From: Acidovorax defluvii | GTDB taxonomy: Bacteria; Pseudomonadota; Gammaproteobacteria; Burkholderiales; Burkholderiaceae_C | Direction of reading: 5' to 3' | Length of the DNA: 64,000 bases | Assembly: GCA_003268905.1 (NCBI GenBank) | Contig: QLTU01000012.1 | Location: 1 to 64,000, forward strand | Part shown: positions 44,421-53,272 of the stretch, one piece after another | Numbering within the stretch: position 1 is the first letter of the stretch | Layout of the letters: every line of letters starts with the position of its first letter | The notes under the pieces: model-generated | Told to the model about the DNA's origin: nothing | What the model saw: the letters and a program-made list of their open reading frames with translations, nothing else | Database searches by the model: none | Position numbers and translations under genes: made by a program

Positions 44421-44618
44421 GGGTGAAGCGGATAAATAAATGGGAGCCGTTTCAGGGCGCGCATGGCGCGTGGCGGGCGGCTTGCCGCACGGGTTGCGCG
44501 GCAGCACTGCGGCAAGTTGGCCGCGCAACGAAGGGGCGACTATAAGCCCGGCGGTGGCGGTGGTGTCTGCATCGGCATCGGCAGCCGCTGTTTCCGCAAC
44601 CCCGCCGCCGGGTGCCGC

Positions 44619-44651
44619 ATGCCCAAACCATGCCCAAACCATGCCCAAACC
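44619..44651 (+). repeat. three perfect 11-bp tandem units
   Basis: ATGCCCAAACC is repeated three times without error; a fourth diverged unit follows. Copy number could change by slippage. Confidence 0.85.
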
Positions 44652-44703
44652 ATGCTCAATCGATGGGCAACGCGTTCCAGCCCAGTGCGGGCGCGGGTTT
44701 GGC

Positions 44704-44756
44704 GGGTTATGCCCGTGGTTTTCCACAGACCAGCCCACAGGTGCTGGGCATAACCC
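44704..44756. repeat. 11-bp perfect inverted repeat GGGTTATGCCC / GGGCATAACCC
   Basis: The arms are separated by 31 bp that include TTTTCCACA, one base from the DnaA box TTATCCACA, and CAGCCCACAGG. The right arm GGGCATAACC also occurs in the third DnaA-box repeat unit (about 45043-45053). Confidence 0.8.
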
Positions 44757-44835
44757 AATGGCACTGCCCGGGCGTGCCGCCAGGCAGATCGCCTGGGGCG
44801 CCGGCCGAGGATGGGAGTAGAGGGCGTAATTTAAC

Positions 44836-44892
44836 GTCAAATACGGCTTTTGTCCTTATGTATAAAGCGCGAGTAGCTATTAAAGTAATAGC
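44836..44892 (-). repeat. ~50-bp interspersed repeat, copy G (diverged)
   Basis: CAAATACGGCTTTTGTCCTT, ATGTATAAAGCGC and GAGTAGCTATTAAAG form a reverse-orientation copy. The left arm is diverged (TGTCCTT), so the hairpin is weakened. Confidence 0.65.
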
Positions 44893-44947
44893 GATTGGGC
44901 GCCGCTGATTCTGGGTTTGCACAGGTTTCTGGTGCGCCATTCAACTT

Positions 44948-45060
44948 GCGTGCCTAAAAATGCGGCATCGCCCGCAAAGCCAGTGGTGGCGCGGGTAACG
45001 CGGCTTCTTCAGGGGCTTATCCACAGGGTGTTGCACACGGGGCGGGCATAACCTGCAGGG
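44948..45060 (+). repeat. third DnaA-box repeat unit
   Basis: It begins with GCGTGCCTAAAAATGCGGC, like the left ends of the units at 27950 and 28085. After about 65 bp it has CTTATCCACAGG (DnaA box at 45017-45025), then GGGCATAACC. The middle is diverged. It lies away from any recognised gene. Confidence 0.6.
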
Positions 45061-45298
45061 GATGGCCTGCGCAACCCTTGCACGTCGATGGTGCTGCGGA
45101 TCGAAAGGGGCCACCAGGCGTCTTTTTGCATCCAATGGCTGGGATGTTGGCAACAAAAGCAACGCAGAAGACTGCGCGAGACCGCGCCATCGCCGACTGC
45201 AGGCAGCGATGCAGGCCGCCCCAGGAGCGACAACAAATGGCGAGGTGACGCAGCGGCCAACCCAGGCGGACAGGCGGGGGGGGCCTGGGCTGGGTGCA

Positions 45299-45706
45299 TC
45301 AGCGCGGCGTTGGTGTCTGCGCTGTGGGCTGGGCGGGCAGGGCGATCAGGCGCCGGGGGTGTGCGGCCAGTGCGCTGCCTGCCGCCAGGCCCACTGTGTC
45401 GGCCAGCCAGTCGGACCATTCGCCATAGCGCCAGCCGGTGGCGGCCTGCGCCAGTTCGATGGCGCCGCCAAAGGCCAGCAGGGCGATGGCCACGCGCCAG
45501 GGCTGGCGCGGGTAGGCCAGCAGGCCCAGCGAGGCCAGTGCGGTGAAGGCCAGCGCGTGCTGGGCCTTGTCCCACAGGCTGAAGACCTGTGCCGGCAAAT
45601 AGTTGGTGGGCATCAGCGACAGCACCGCCACGCACAGCGCCAGCGCCCAGAACCCCCACACCAGAACCCGTTGCTGCTGGCGCAGCATGTGCACTGCGGC
45701 CCTCAT
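45299..45706 (-). CDS. VanZ family protein
   Basis: This 135-aa membrane protein has four hydrophobic segments and the VanZ-like pattern LSLMPTNYLPAQVFSLWDKAQHALAFTALA, then AFGGAIELAQAATGWRYGEWSDWLADTVG. VanZ-type proteins are small membrane proteins, some linked to glycopeptide resistance, but most have unknown roles. The ATG overlaps the panE stop codon by 4 bp, so the two are translationally coupled. Confidence 0.85.
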   Translation of the reverse strand: MRAAVHMLRQQQRVLVWGFWALALCVAVLSLMPTNYLPAQVFSLWDKAQHALAFTALASLGLLAYPRQPWRVAIALLAFGGAIELAQAATGWRYGEWSDWLADTVGLAAGSALAAHPRRLIALPAQPTAQTPTPR

Positions 45707-46623
45707 GCGGCACCGTCTGCCTGCGCGGGCAGGTGGCGCTCCAGCAGACGCACCAGCGTGTGCAGCTGCCGGTTGACGGGTGTGGCAATGCCCAGCGCCT
45801 CGCCCCGGCGCACGATGTAGCCATTGAGGTGGTCGATCTCGCTGCGCTTGCCGCGCGCCAGGTCTTGCGCGGTGGACGACATTTGCCCAGGCATGGTGGC
45901 CGCCAGGTGCAGCACGGCGTCAAGGGTGTCCGCCGGCAGAGCGATGCCGCTGGCCTGCGCTACGCGCTGGCACTCGTGCACGATGTCTTGCATCACCTGG
46001 GGCACGGCCAGGCCGGGGCTGTTCATGATCTCGCCATAGGGCAGCCGGGTGATGGCCGACAAGGCGTTGTAGGCGCAGTTGAGCACCAGCTTGGCCCATA
46101 GCGCGCTGGCCACGTTGTCGGACACCTGCACGGGTACGCCCGCCGCGCTCAGGGTGGCGGCGATGTCTGCGCTGGCGGGCGATGGCGCAATCACCAGCTC
46201 GCCGCGCCCGTGGTGGCGCACATGGCCCGGCCCCGCCATCTCGGTAGCCACATACACCACGGCCGGGATGACGGGGTGGCCAATGGTCGCCTGCAGGCGC
46301 TCGGCGTTGTCCACGCCGTTTTGCAGGCTGAGCACCACAGCGCCCTCGGCCAGGTGCGGGGCCAGCGCGCGGCCCGCGCTCTCGGTGTCGGTGGATTTGA
46401 CGCAAAAAAGCACCCATTGCGCGCCATCTGCGGCGCTGGCATCGGTGCTGGCGGCCACGCGCACCCGTTCAGTGAAGGCCTGCGTTTCAAGCAGCAGGCC
46501 GCTGGCGTTGATGGCCGTGGCGTGGTGCGCGCGGGCAATCAAGGTGACCTCGTGGCCTGCGCGCGCCAGCATGCCGCCGTAGTAGCAGCCCACCGCCCCC
46601 GCGCCCATTACGGCAATTTTCAT
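45703..46623 (-). CDS. panE: 2-dehydropantoate 2-reductase
   Basis: PanE reduces ketopantoate to pantoate with NADPH for coenzyme A synthesis. The N-terminal Rossmann motif GAGAVGCYYGGMLARAG (about residues 7-23) and the C-terminal catalytic segment LWAKLVLNCAYNALSAITRLPYGE with its lysine are visible. Its 306 aa fit the family. It precedes the VanZ gene on the minus strand. Confidence 0.93.
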   Translation of the reverse strand: MKIAVMGAGAVGCYYGGMLARAGHEVTLIARAHHATAINASGLLLETQAFTERVRVAASTDASAADGAQWVLFCVKSTDTESAGRALAPHLAEGAVVLSLQNGVDNAERLQATIGHPVIPAVVYVATEMAGPGHVRHHGRGELVIAPSPASADIAATLSAAGVPVQVSDNVASALWAKLVLNCAYNALSAITRLPYGEIMNSPGLAVPQVMQDIVHECQRVAQASGIALPADTLDAVLHLAATMPGQMSSTAQDLARGKRSEIDHLNGYIVRRGEALGIATPVNRQLHTLVRLLERHLPAQADGAA

Positions 46624-46896
46624 GGAACAACCTTTGTCTCAAGCCCGGCGGGCGCTGGTGGCAGGCTGAGCACCGCCCTGCCGTCGCAGCCAGCCCGTTT
46701 TCGGGCAAAGGCGCCATTGTGCGATGCCCGCGCCCACCGCATGGCCCGCCGGGGAACCGGCCACCCCCTTTGTGGTCAGATGCCAGTGGCATGATGATGC
46801 GATGCCCGCGAAAAATTTCACCCCGAGGAGTGCCCGGCTTTGAGTCTTTTCTGGATGCCCCAGCGCACCTCTTTTCACGCTACTGCACCTGCGCCC

Positions 46897-47451
46897 ATGG
46901 GGCGCCGTGCTTTGAGAGCCGCCCTGTGCCTGTGGGCCGGGTTGGGCGTTGTTGCCCTGTTGGCCGGGTGCTCCGCGCCAGCCAAGGTGTATTCGCCCCA
47001 AGAGAGTTTTGGTTCGGTGGCCACCTATTCGCGCCTGTTCGACGCCGCGCCCGCGCAAACCTGCGAGGCCGCCCGGCGTGCGCTGCTCAGCCAAGGCTAC
47101 ATCATCAACACCCATGTGCCCGAAATGGTGGAAGGCCGCAAGAACTTTCAGCCCGAGGCCAATGCGCACCTGCAGATGATGATTCGGGTGGTCTGCGTGC
47201 CCGAAAGCGCCAACGGCAAGATCAGCCTGGGCTTTGTGACCGCGCTGCAAGACCGCTACACCCTTAAAAAAACCAACAACTCCGCCAGCCTGGGCGTGGG
47301 CGGCGTGGGCTCGGTGTCGTTGCCCTTGTTGTCCACGGACGAAGCCCTGATCAAGGTGGGCAGCGAGACCATTGCCTCGGATGGCTTTTACGACAGTTTT
47401 TTTGAGCTCGTCAGCCGTTACCTGGTCATGGGTGAGGGGGCGGTGGAATAG
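46897..47451 (+). CDS. DUF2242 domain-containing lipoprotein
   Basis: The product has a lipoprotein signal, MGRRALRAALCLWAGLGVVA followed by LLAGCSAPAK, with the lipobox LAGC at about residue 25. A domain resembling DUF2242 follows, with PQESFGSVATYSRLFDAAPAQTCEAARRALLSQGY. An outer-membrane or periplasmic lipoprotein is likely. Its role is unknown. The start at 46897 gives a compact signal; an ATG at 46855 and a TTG at 46840 are in frame and would lengthen the N-terminus. Confidence 0.82.
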   Translation: MGRRALRAALCLWAGLGVVALLAGCSAPAKVYSPQESFGSVATYSRLFDAAPAQTCEAARRALLSQGYIINTHVPEMVEGRKNFQPEANAHLQMMIRVVCVPESANGKISLGFVTALQDRYTLKKTNNSASLGVGGVGSVSLPLLSTDEALIKVGSETIASDGFYDSFFELVSRYLVMGEGAVE

Positions 47452-47498
47452 TGCGTGCGGGGTGAGATTCGTCCAGCCCCCGCCTCATTCAAGCCATT

Positions 47499-48035
47499 TC
47501 AGTCGGCCCAGTCGCCCGGCGCCAATCCCTCCAGCGTGTGCGGCCCGATGGCCGCGCGAATGAGCCGCAGCGTGGGGTGGCCCACGGCGGCCGTCATGCG
47601 GCGCACCTGGCGGTTGCGGCCCTCGCGGATAACCAGCTCGATCCACGCCGTAGGGATGGCCTTGCGCTCGCGGATGGGCGGGTTGCGCGCCCACACGGCG
47701 GGCGGTGGCTCCAGCAGGCGCGCGCGCGCTGGCAGCGTGGGGCCATCGTTGAGCTGCACGCCCCTGCGCAGCGCGTCCAGTGCGGGCTTTTGGGGTATGC
47801 CCTCTACCTGCACCCAGTAGGTTTTTTCCATCTTGAAGCGCGGGTCGGCAATGCGGGCCTGCAGCTTGCCGTCGTTGGTCAGCAAGAGCAGGCCCTCGCT
47901 GTCGGCATCCAGCCGCCCGGCCACATACACGCCGGGCAGATCGATGTAGTCCTTCAGCCCCTGCCATTTGCCCTCGGCCGTGAACTGGCTGAGCACGCCA
48001 TAGGGCTTGTTGAAGCGGATCAGGCGGGCGGTCAT
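47499..48035 (-). CDS. rluE: 23S rRNA pseudouridine(2457) synthase RluE
   Basis: RluE modifies U2457 of 23S rRNA and belongs to the RsuA family. Motifs are the start [20 protein letters not shown], the catalytic [19 protein letters not shown] with RLDADSEG, and the RNA-binding [20 protein letters not shown]. The 178 aa lack an S4 domain, as in RluE. It is a single gene converging on the DUF2242 lipoprotein gene. Confidence 0.92.
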   Translation of the reverse strand: MTARLIRFNKPYGVLSQFTAEGKWQGLKDYIDLPGVYVAGRLDADSEGLLLLTNDGKLQARIADPRFKMEKTYWVQVEGIPQKPALDALRRGVQLNDGPTLPARARLLEPPPAVWARNPPIRERKAIPTAWIELVIREGRNRQVRRMTAAVGHPTLRLIRAAIGPHTLEGLAPGDWAD

Positions 48036-48347
48036 GGGCGTTGGGTTGACGGGGTGTGCGCGTTGAGCGGGCTGCCGAGCATAGCTGCTGCACGCCGCGT
48101 GCCGGAGTGCATGGATGCTGGTGGATCGATGCTGCCAGATCAGTGCCGTCCGCTGCCGCTTTCACGGTTTCGGCGGGCTCTGCGCTTGCGGTCTTTCGCG
48201 CTTGTACGTGCGGGCGCCCCAGGCCAGCGCCTGATATTTTTCAACGCCGGGTCAGGCGAGAGGGCGTGGTTCCAAGGGTAAAATCGCAAGCCAGCGCTAC
48301 TGGCGCTTGCGCTAGTCGCTATCTATTCAATAGCGCATTATTCTGGC
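48036..48347. other. 312-bp interval upstream of gltS
   Basis: No gene is seen. The right part holds repeat copy H, whose hairpin GCAAGC...GCTTGC is strong. It may act on gltS expression. Confidence 0.6.
48280..48336 (-). repeat. ~50-bp interspersed repeat, copy H (diverged)
   Basis: AAAATCGCAAGCCAGCGCTA, CTGGCGCTTGCGCTAG and TCGCTATCTATTCAATAGCG resemble the reverse-orientation copies with a different loop. It lies 11 bp before the upstream in-frame ATG of gltS. Confidence 0.55.
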
Positions 48348-49586
48348 ATGTGTTGCCTGACCCCCACCAAGGAATCAAGGAGACACCCCATAGTCACCAT
48401 CCAGCTCGACATCGCCCAAACCATCGGCATCGCCGCCATCTTGCTGGTGGTGGGTGAGTTCATCAAAAAGCGCGTGAATGTGCTCGCGCGCTACTTCATC
48501 CCCGGCCCCATCATTGGCGGGCTGGTGTTCTCGGTCATTGCGCTGGTGGGCCACCAGACGGGCCTGTTTGCGTTCGAGTTCTACGACAACATGCGCGCGT
48601 TTTTGCTGCTGGTGTTTTTCACCACCATCGGCTTTTCGGCCAGCTTTGAACTCTTGAAAAAAGGCGGCGTGGGCGTGGCGCTTTTTCTGGCGGCTGCCGT
48701 GGGGCTGGTGGTGCTGCAAAACCTGCTGGGCGCCGGGCTGGCGGCCGCGCTGGGCGTGCATCCGCTGATTGGTGTGGCAGCCGGGTCCATCTCGCTCACG
48801 GGCGGGCATGGCACATCGGCGGCGTTCGGACCGCTGCTGGAGCAGGCGGGCGCCGCGGGTGCGCTGCCCGCTGCCATTGCGGCGGCCACCTACGGCCTGG
48901 TGTCCGGCTGCGTGATTGGCGGGCCGCTGGGCACGCTGCTCATGCGCCGCAACGGTTTGCACCCCACCGGGGTAGCCGCGGGCGTGAAGCCTGATGCCAC
49001 CCTCTTGCAGGCACCGTCATCCGCACTCACCGGCGACACGGTGATGTACGCCAGCATCCTGATCACTGTGTCCATTGGCGCGGGCACGCTGCTGGTCAAC
49101 TGGCTCAAGGGCATGGGCATCACGCTGCCTTCGTACCTGGGGCCCATGCTGGTGGCCGCCGTGGTGCGCAACATCATCGACTGGCGCGATGCCGAGCTGC
49201 CGCTGCGCCAGTTCGAAGTGGTGGGCACCGTGTCGTTGGCATTTTTTCTGGCCATGGCGCTCATGTCGATGAAGCTGTGGGAGCTGGCCGAGGTGGCCGG
49301 GCCGCTGCTGGTGATCCTGCTGGCGCAGACCGTGCTGATGTTTGCGTATGCCTACTTCGTCACCTTCCGCGTGGTGGGGGGCGACTACGACGCCGCCGTC
49401 ATTGCCGCTGGCCACTGCGGCTTTGGCATGGGCGCCACGCCCAACGCCATGGCCAACATGCAGGCTTTTACGGCTGCCAATGGCCCATCGGTGAAGGCGT
49501 TTTTTGTGATCCCGCTGGTGGGCTCGCTGTTCATCGACTTCTTCAACGCGGTGATCATCACCGGGTTCATGAACTATCTGAAGTGA
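48348..49586 (+). CDS. gltS: sodium/glutamate symporter GltS
   Basis: GltS imports glutamate with sodium. The 412-residue frame has ten or more hydrophobic segments in two inverted halves. Conserved loops are GSISLTGGHGTSAAFGPLLEQAGAAGA (about residue 145-170) and GHCGFGMGATPNAMANMQAF (about 350-370). The start is a puzzle. The best Shine-Dalgarno (AAGGAG at 48377) lies 7 nt before an ATA codon at 48390, exactly where family members have ATG followed by a short polar start. The first in-frame ATG is at 48348 and has no ribosome site. Confidence 0.9.
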   Translation: MCCLTPTKESRRHPIVTIQLDIAQTIGIAAILLVVGEFIKKRVNVLARYFIPGPIIGGLVFSVIALVGHQTGLFAFEFYDNMRAFLLLVFFTTIGFSASFELLKKGGVGVALFLAAAVGLVVLQNLLGAGLAAALGVHPLIGVAAGSISLTGGHGTSAAFGPLLEQAGAAGALPAAIAAATYGLVSGCVIGGPLGTLLMRRNGLHPTGVAAGVKPDATLLQAPSSALTGDTVMYASILITVSIGAGTLLVNWLKGMGITLPSYLGPMLVAAVVRNIIDWRDAELPLRQFEVVGTVSLAFFLAMALMSMKLWELAEVAGPLLVILLAQTVLMFAYAYFVTFRVVGGDYDAAVIAAGHCGFGMGATPNAMANMQAFTAANGPSVKAFFVIPLVGSLFIDFFNAVIITGFMNYLK

Positions 49587-49650
49587 GGCCCTCCTGAGCC
49601 GCTTCGCGTCGGCCACCGAGGGGCTGCTTCGGCGCCGTGCACGCGTGAAA

Positions 49651-50577
49651 TCACGCGGGTACAAACAGCGCCGGGTCCACCATGGTGCGGTTGAGCATCA
49701 CGCCCCAGTGCAGGTGCGGTCCCGTCACGCGGCCGGTGGCGCCCACCTTGCAGAACGCTTCGCCGGCCCTCAGCACATCGCCCACGCGCACGTCCATGCT
49801 GCTCAGGTGGCAGTACATGGTGAGCAGGCCCTGGCCATGGTCCAGCCACACGGTGCCGCCGTTGAAGAAGTAGTCGCCCACGTCAATCACCTTGCCCGGC
49901 AGCGGCGCCACGATGGGCGTGCCCGTGGCGGCGGCAATGTCCATGCCGCTGTGCGGATTGCGCGGCTGGCCGTTGAACACGCGGCGCAGCCCGAACGAGC
50001 TGGAGCGCCGCCCCGGCACCGGCACCTGCATGCGCAGCGACTGCAGCGCACCGCCCGCGGGCTGCTCGCTGAACGTGGCCATCACCTGCGCCTGGTGGTC
50101 GCGCTCGCGCTCAAAGCGGGCCTGGTCCTGGGGCGACAGGTCCACCGTGCGTGGCGACACCTTCAGGTGCTGCTCTTTGTACTGCTTGGGCGCCACGGTG
50201 TAGGCCACCTGCCGGGTGCCGCCATCGGCGGTGGCCACGGTGATGTGCGCATCGCCCGGCATCGCCGACAGCGGTATGCCGACCACGGCCGTCCACGCGA
50301 TGGCATCGCCCACCACGAGCACGGGCACATCGGCATGGCCCTGGCGCGCCTGCGCCACCGGGCGCGTGGCTGCCGGGCCCAGCGACAGGCGTGCCACGCC
50401 GCCCGGCACCGCCAGCGCGTGGGGCCACACCGTTGGGGCTGCGGGTTGCGGCTTTGCATCGCGGCCCAGGGCCGGCAGCGCAAGCAGGCCGCCTACGCCC
50501 AGCAATGCGGCGCGGCGGGTGAAAAGGGGCAAGGTAGGGTGGCGGAGGGCAGGTGCGGGCACGGCAGTGGCAGACAT
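49651..50577 (-). CDS. M23 family metallopeptidase (LytM domain)
   Basis: This is a periplasmic or envelope zinc endopeptidase, by family likely acting on peptidoglycan. The N-terminus has twin-arginine-like RRAALLGVGGLLALPALG. A middle beta domain follows, and then the LytM domain at about residues 205-305 with NPHSGMDIAAATG and GPHLHWGV supplying zinc ligands. The 308 aa are usual. The start MSATAVPAP at 50577 is adjacent to, and divergent from, the cardiolipin synthase-like gene. Confidence 0.9.
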   Translation of the reverse strand: MSATAVPAPALRHPTLPLFTRRAALLGVGGLLALPALGRDAKPQPAAPTVWPHALAVPGGVARLSLGPAATRPVAQARQGHADVPVLVVGDAIAWTAVVGIPLSAMPGDAHITVATADGGTRQVAYTVAPKQYKEQHLKVSPRTVDLSPQDQARFERERDHQAQVMATFSEQPAGGALQSLRMQVPVPGRRSSSFGLRRVFNGQPRNPHSGMDIAAATGTPIVAPLPGKVIDVGDYFFNGGTVWLDHGQGLLTMYCHLSSMDVRVGDVLRAGEAFCKVGATGRVTGPHLHWGVMLNRTMVDPALFVPA

Positions 50578-50744
50578 CGGTGAAGCAAAAAAACAAGGGC
50601 GCAGGGCCCCGGTGCAGCGCACCCAGGCCCCACGGCAGCCTGCCATTGTGCCGCCGCAGCGGGCCGCCACGCCGCATAACCACGCGCTTTCGTTGGCGGC
50701 GTTCGCCTACATCGCGCCGCGCAGGCGCCGCCCACAATCGCCCC

Positions 50745-52040
50745 ATGCAAAAAGCAGCGGGCCGCCGCCGTTCCACCATGCTCACCGTTGTATTGACCGC
50801 CCTGGCCACGGGCGCCCTTGTGTTGCTGGCGCTCAACTTCACCGCGGGCGAAAAAAAGGTACAGCAACAACTGCCACGCCTGTACAGCACCGCCAGCCCG
50901 GATTTCGAGCGCGCGCTGGGTAGCCTGCTGGGCCCTGGCATCGTGGGCGGCAACGCGGTGACCGAGCTGCTCAACGGCGACCAGATTTTTCCGCCCATGC
51001 TGGCCGCCATCCAGGGCGCAAAAAAAAGCATCACCTTTGAAACCTACATCTACTGGTCGGGCGATATCGGCAAGCAGTTTGCCGACGCCCTGAGCGAGCG
51101 CGCCCGCGCCGGTGTGCGCGTGCATGTGCTGCTCGACTGGGTGGGCAGCGCCAACATGGACGAAAGCTACCTCACCGAGATGCAGCAGGCGGGCGTGCAG
51201 ATCGAAAAATTCCACAAGCCCCACTGGTACAACCTGGCTCGCCTGAACAACCGCACCCACCGCAAGCTGCTGGTGGTGGACGGGCAGGTGGGCTTTACCG
51301 GCGGCGTGGGCATTGCCCCCCATTGGATGGGCAACGCCCAAGACCCCGACCACTGGCGCGACTCGCACTACCTGGTGCGCGGCCCCGTGGTGGCGCAGAT
51401 GCAGGCCACCTTTCTGGACAACTGGCTCAAGGTCACCGGCAAGGTGCTGCATGGCGAGCTGTATTTCCCGCCCATTGCGCCCGCCGGTGCGCAAAAGGCG
51501 CAAATGTTCTCCAGCTCGCCATCGAGCGGCAGCGAGAGCATGCAACTCATGTACCACCTGGCCATTACGGCGGCCGAGCGCAGCATCGACCTGTCGGTGG
51601 CGTATTTCGTGCCCGACGAACTGACCCAGAAACACCTGATGGACGCCCTGGCGCGCGGCGTGCGCGTGCGCTTCATCACCCCCGGCGAGCACACCGACAC
51701 CGACACCGTGAAAGCCGCATCCCGCGCCACCTGGGGCCCGCTGCTGCAGGCGGGCGCGCTGATTTATGAATACCAGCCCACCATGTACCACTGCAAGGTC
51801 ATGATCGTGGACCAGTTGCTGGTGTCGGTGGGCTCCACCAACTTCGACAACCGCTCATTCCGCCTGAACGACGAGGCCAACCTGAACGTGTACGACGCCG
51901 CGTTTGCCAGGCGGCAGACCGAGGTGTTTGAAGACGACCTCAAAAGATCGCGCCGCGTAACCTACGAAGAATGGCTCAACCGGCCGCTGCGCGAGAAGGC
52001 GCACGAAAAGCTGACCGGCTGGCTGCGGTCGCAGCTTTGA
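50745..52040 (+). CDS. phospholipase D/cardiolipin synthase-like protein
   Basis: This is a two-HKD PLD-family enzyme resembling bacterial cardiolipin synthases (ClsB/ClsC type). A membrane helix (about residues 12-30) precedes the catalytic domains. The first HKD motif is THRKLLVVDGQVGFTGG (about residue 170) and the second MYHCKVMIVDQLLVSVGSTN (about 350). Its 431 aa fit the family. It is probably membrane-anchored and acts on phosphatidylglycerol or a related donor, though the reaction is inferred. Confidence 0.88.
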   Translation: MQKAAGRRRSTMLTVVLTALATGALVLLALNFTAGEKKVQQQLPRLYSTASPDFERALGSLLGPGIVGGNAVTELLNGDQIFPPMLAAIQGAKKSITFETYIYWSGDIGKQFADALSERARAGVRVHVLLDWVGSANMDESYLTEMQQAGVQIEKFHKPHWYNLARLNNRTHRKLLVVDGQVGFTGGVGIAPHWMGNAQDPDHWRDSHYLVRGPVVAQMQATFLDNWLKVTGKVLHGELYFPPIAPAGAQKAQMFSSSPSSGSESMQLMYHLAITAAERSIDLSVAYFVPDELTQKHLMDALARGVRVRFITPGEHTDTDTVKAASRATWGPLLQAGALIYEYQPTMYHCKVMIVDQLLVSVGSTNFDNRSFRLNDEANLNVYDAAFARRQTEVFEDDLKRSRRVTYEEWLNRPLREKAHEKLTGWLRSQL

Positions 52041-52100
52041 GTCAAAATACGGCGCTAGCGCACGCTGGATAAGCGCAATGTGCTATATAAAATATAGCGA
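52041..52100 (-). repeat. ~50-bp interspersed repeat, copy I
   Basis: GTCAAAATACGGCGCTAGCG, CACGCTGGATAAGCGC and AATGTGCTATATAAAATATA form a reverse-orientation copy. It starts at the stop codon of the PLD gene. Confidence 0.75.
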
Positions 52101-52207
52101 TTGATGTGCCTGCGTGCAGCCTGAAACACGTGCGCTGCAGCGCCCGCAGTGCTTGTCACGGCATGGCCATGGCTACGTGAGTGGCCATGACCACCACCGC
52201 GCCACAC

Positions 52208-52456
52208 TCAGTGCGTGATGAACTCGTAAGTCACCGCCTCGCTCTCCACCATGTCCAGAATGTCGTTGAGCACATCGTCGTCATCGGTGCTGCTCCAGGT
52301 TTCCTCGGGATCGCTGGCAAACAGCGGCTCGATGGCCACGTCCATGAACACGCCGTTGGGCAGCTTGAGCACCGGCGTGCCTTCGGACGTTCCTACCAGT
52401 TCCCAGTCGTCCGGCACGGACATTTCAAGCTGGATGGTGACGTTGAGTTTTTTCAT
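52208..52456 (-). CDS. small acidic hypothetical protein (82 aa)
   Basis: The 82-aa product begins MKKLNVTIQLEMSVPDDWEL and has an acidic stretch STDDDDVLNDILDMVESEA. No family is recognised. The composition and a proper ribosome site (GAGG, 6 bp upstream) support a real gene. It lies between two repeat copies (I and J), as a single-gene module of the accessory region. Confidence 0.7.
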   Translation of the reverse strand: MKKLNVTIQLEMSVPDDWELVGTSEGTPVLKLPNGVFMDVAIEPLFASDPEETWSSTDDDDVLNDILDMVESEAVTYEFITH

Positions 52457-52525
52457 GGCGGGTTCCTCAGAAGTAAGGCGGCGAGGGTAACCCAATTTGA
52501 TGGCAAACGGGCACTTTGAGCAGAA

Positions 52526-52560
52526 GGGATAAGCGCGAGCAGCTATGAAAAAACTAGCTA
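52526..52560 (-). repeat. ~50-bp interspersed repeat, copy J (partial)
   Basis: GGATAAGCGCGAGCAGCTAT followed by GAAAAAACTAG is the right half of a reverse-orientation copy. The left arm is missing. Confidence 0.65.
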
Positions 52561-52675
52561 AAGAAGCTCGTCAGCCCTTGCGATGTTGCGTTGCACCCGT
52601 CTGCCGCACACCTCCGCGTTCGCACTGGGCCACACCATTGCACGCGCGCTGGGCGCAAGCCGGCCACAGCAGGTG

Positions 52676-53137
52676 TCAGCCCGGAATTTCCGCCTCGACC
52701 AGCAGCGCCAGCAACTGCAGCGACTCTTGCCAGCCCAGATAGCACGCCTCGGTGGGGATGACAGCCGGAATGCCCGCCTGCACCACCGCCAGCTCGGTGC
52801 CGACCGACGCGGCCTTGAACGTGACCGTGGTGAGCATCTCGCCCGGCAGGTGGGGGTCGTCAAACCGGTCGGTGTGCACGATGCGCTCGCCCGGCACCAG
52901 CTCGACATACTCGCCGCCAAAAGCATGGACGGCGCCGCTGCCCAGGTTGGTGAACTGCATGCGATAACTGCCGCCCACGCGCGCGTCCAGGCTCAGCATC
53001 CGGCCCGTAAACCCGTGCGGCGGCAGCCACTTGGCCATGGCGTCCGGGTCGAGAAACGCGCGGTACACCCGCTCGGGCGGCGCGCGCAGCACGCGGTGCA
53101 GGGTGACGGTGCCCGTGGTGGGGCCGGTGGTGGTCAT
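52676..53137 (-). CDS. SRPBCC/AHSA1 family protein
   Basis: This 153-aa protein has the START/AHSA1 fold: TVTLHRVLRAPPERVYRAFLDPDAMAKWLPPHGFTG, with the family core VELVPGERIVHTDRFDD and the C-terminal amphipathic helix GWQESLQLLALLVE. Such proteins bind hydrophobic ligands or chaperone ATPases, and the ligand is unknown here. It is a single gene. The start MTTTGPTTG was chosen over longer frames. Confidence 0.88.
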   Translation of the reverse strand: MTTTGPTTGTVTLHRVLRAPPERVYRAFLDPDAMAKWLPPHGFTGRMLSLDARVGGSYRMQFTNLGSGAVHAFGGEYVELVPGERIVHTDRFDDPHLPGEMLTTVTFKAASVGTELAVVQAGIPAVIPTEACYLGWQESLQLLALLVEAEIPG

Positions 53138-53272
53138 GGTCGGTGTCCTTTCAGGTGGAAAGCGGTGCGGGTGACCGCACGCGCAGCGACAAACCGCCCA
53201 CCTTTTTACGACGAATGAACCGGGGCGTGTTCGAAACCCTGTAACCAAAAGAGCACCTCCGCCACCTGGCCA

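Larger units (their letters stand above)
44421..45298. other. 878-bp interval without a firm gene, rich in repeats
   Basis: The interval contains an 11-bp tandem repeat (44619-44651), an 11-bp inverted repeat with a DnaA-box-like sequence between its arms (44704-44756), repeat copy G (44836-44892) and a third DnaA-box repeat unit (44948-45060). No open frame here has family similarity. Confidence 0.6.
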
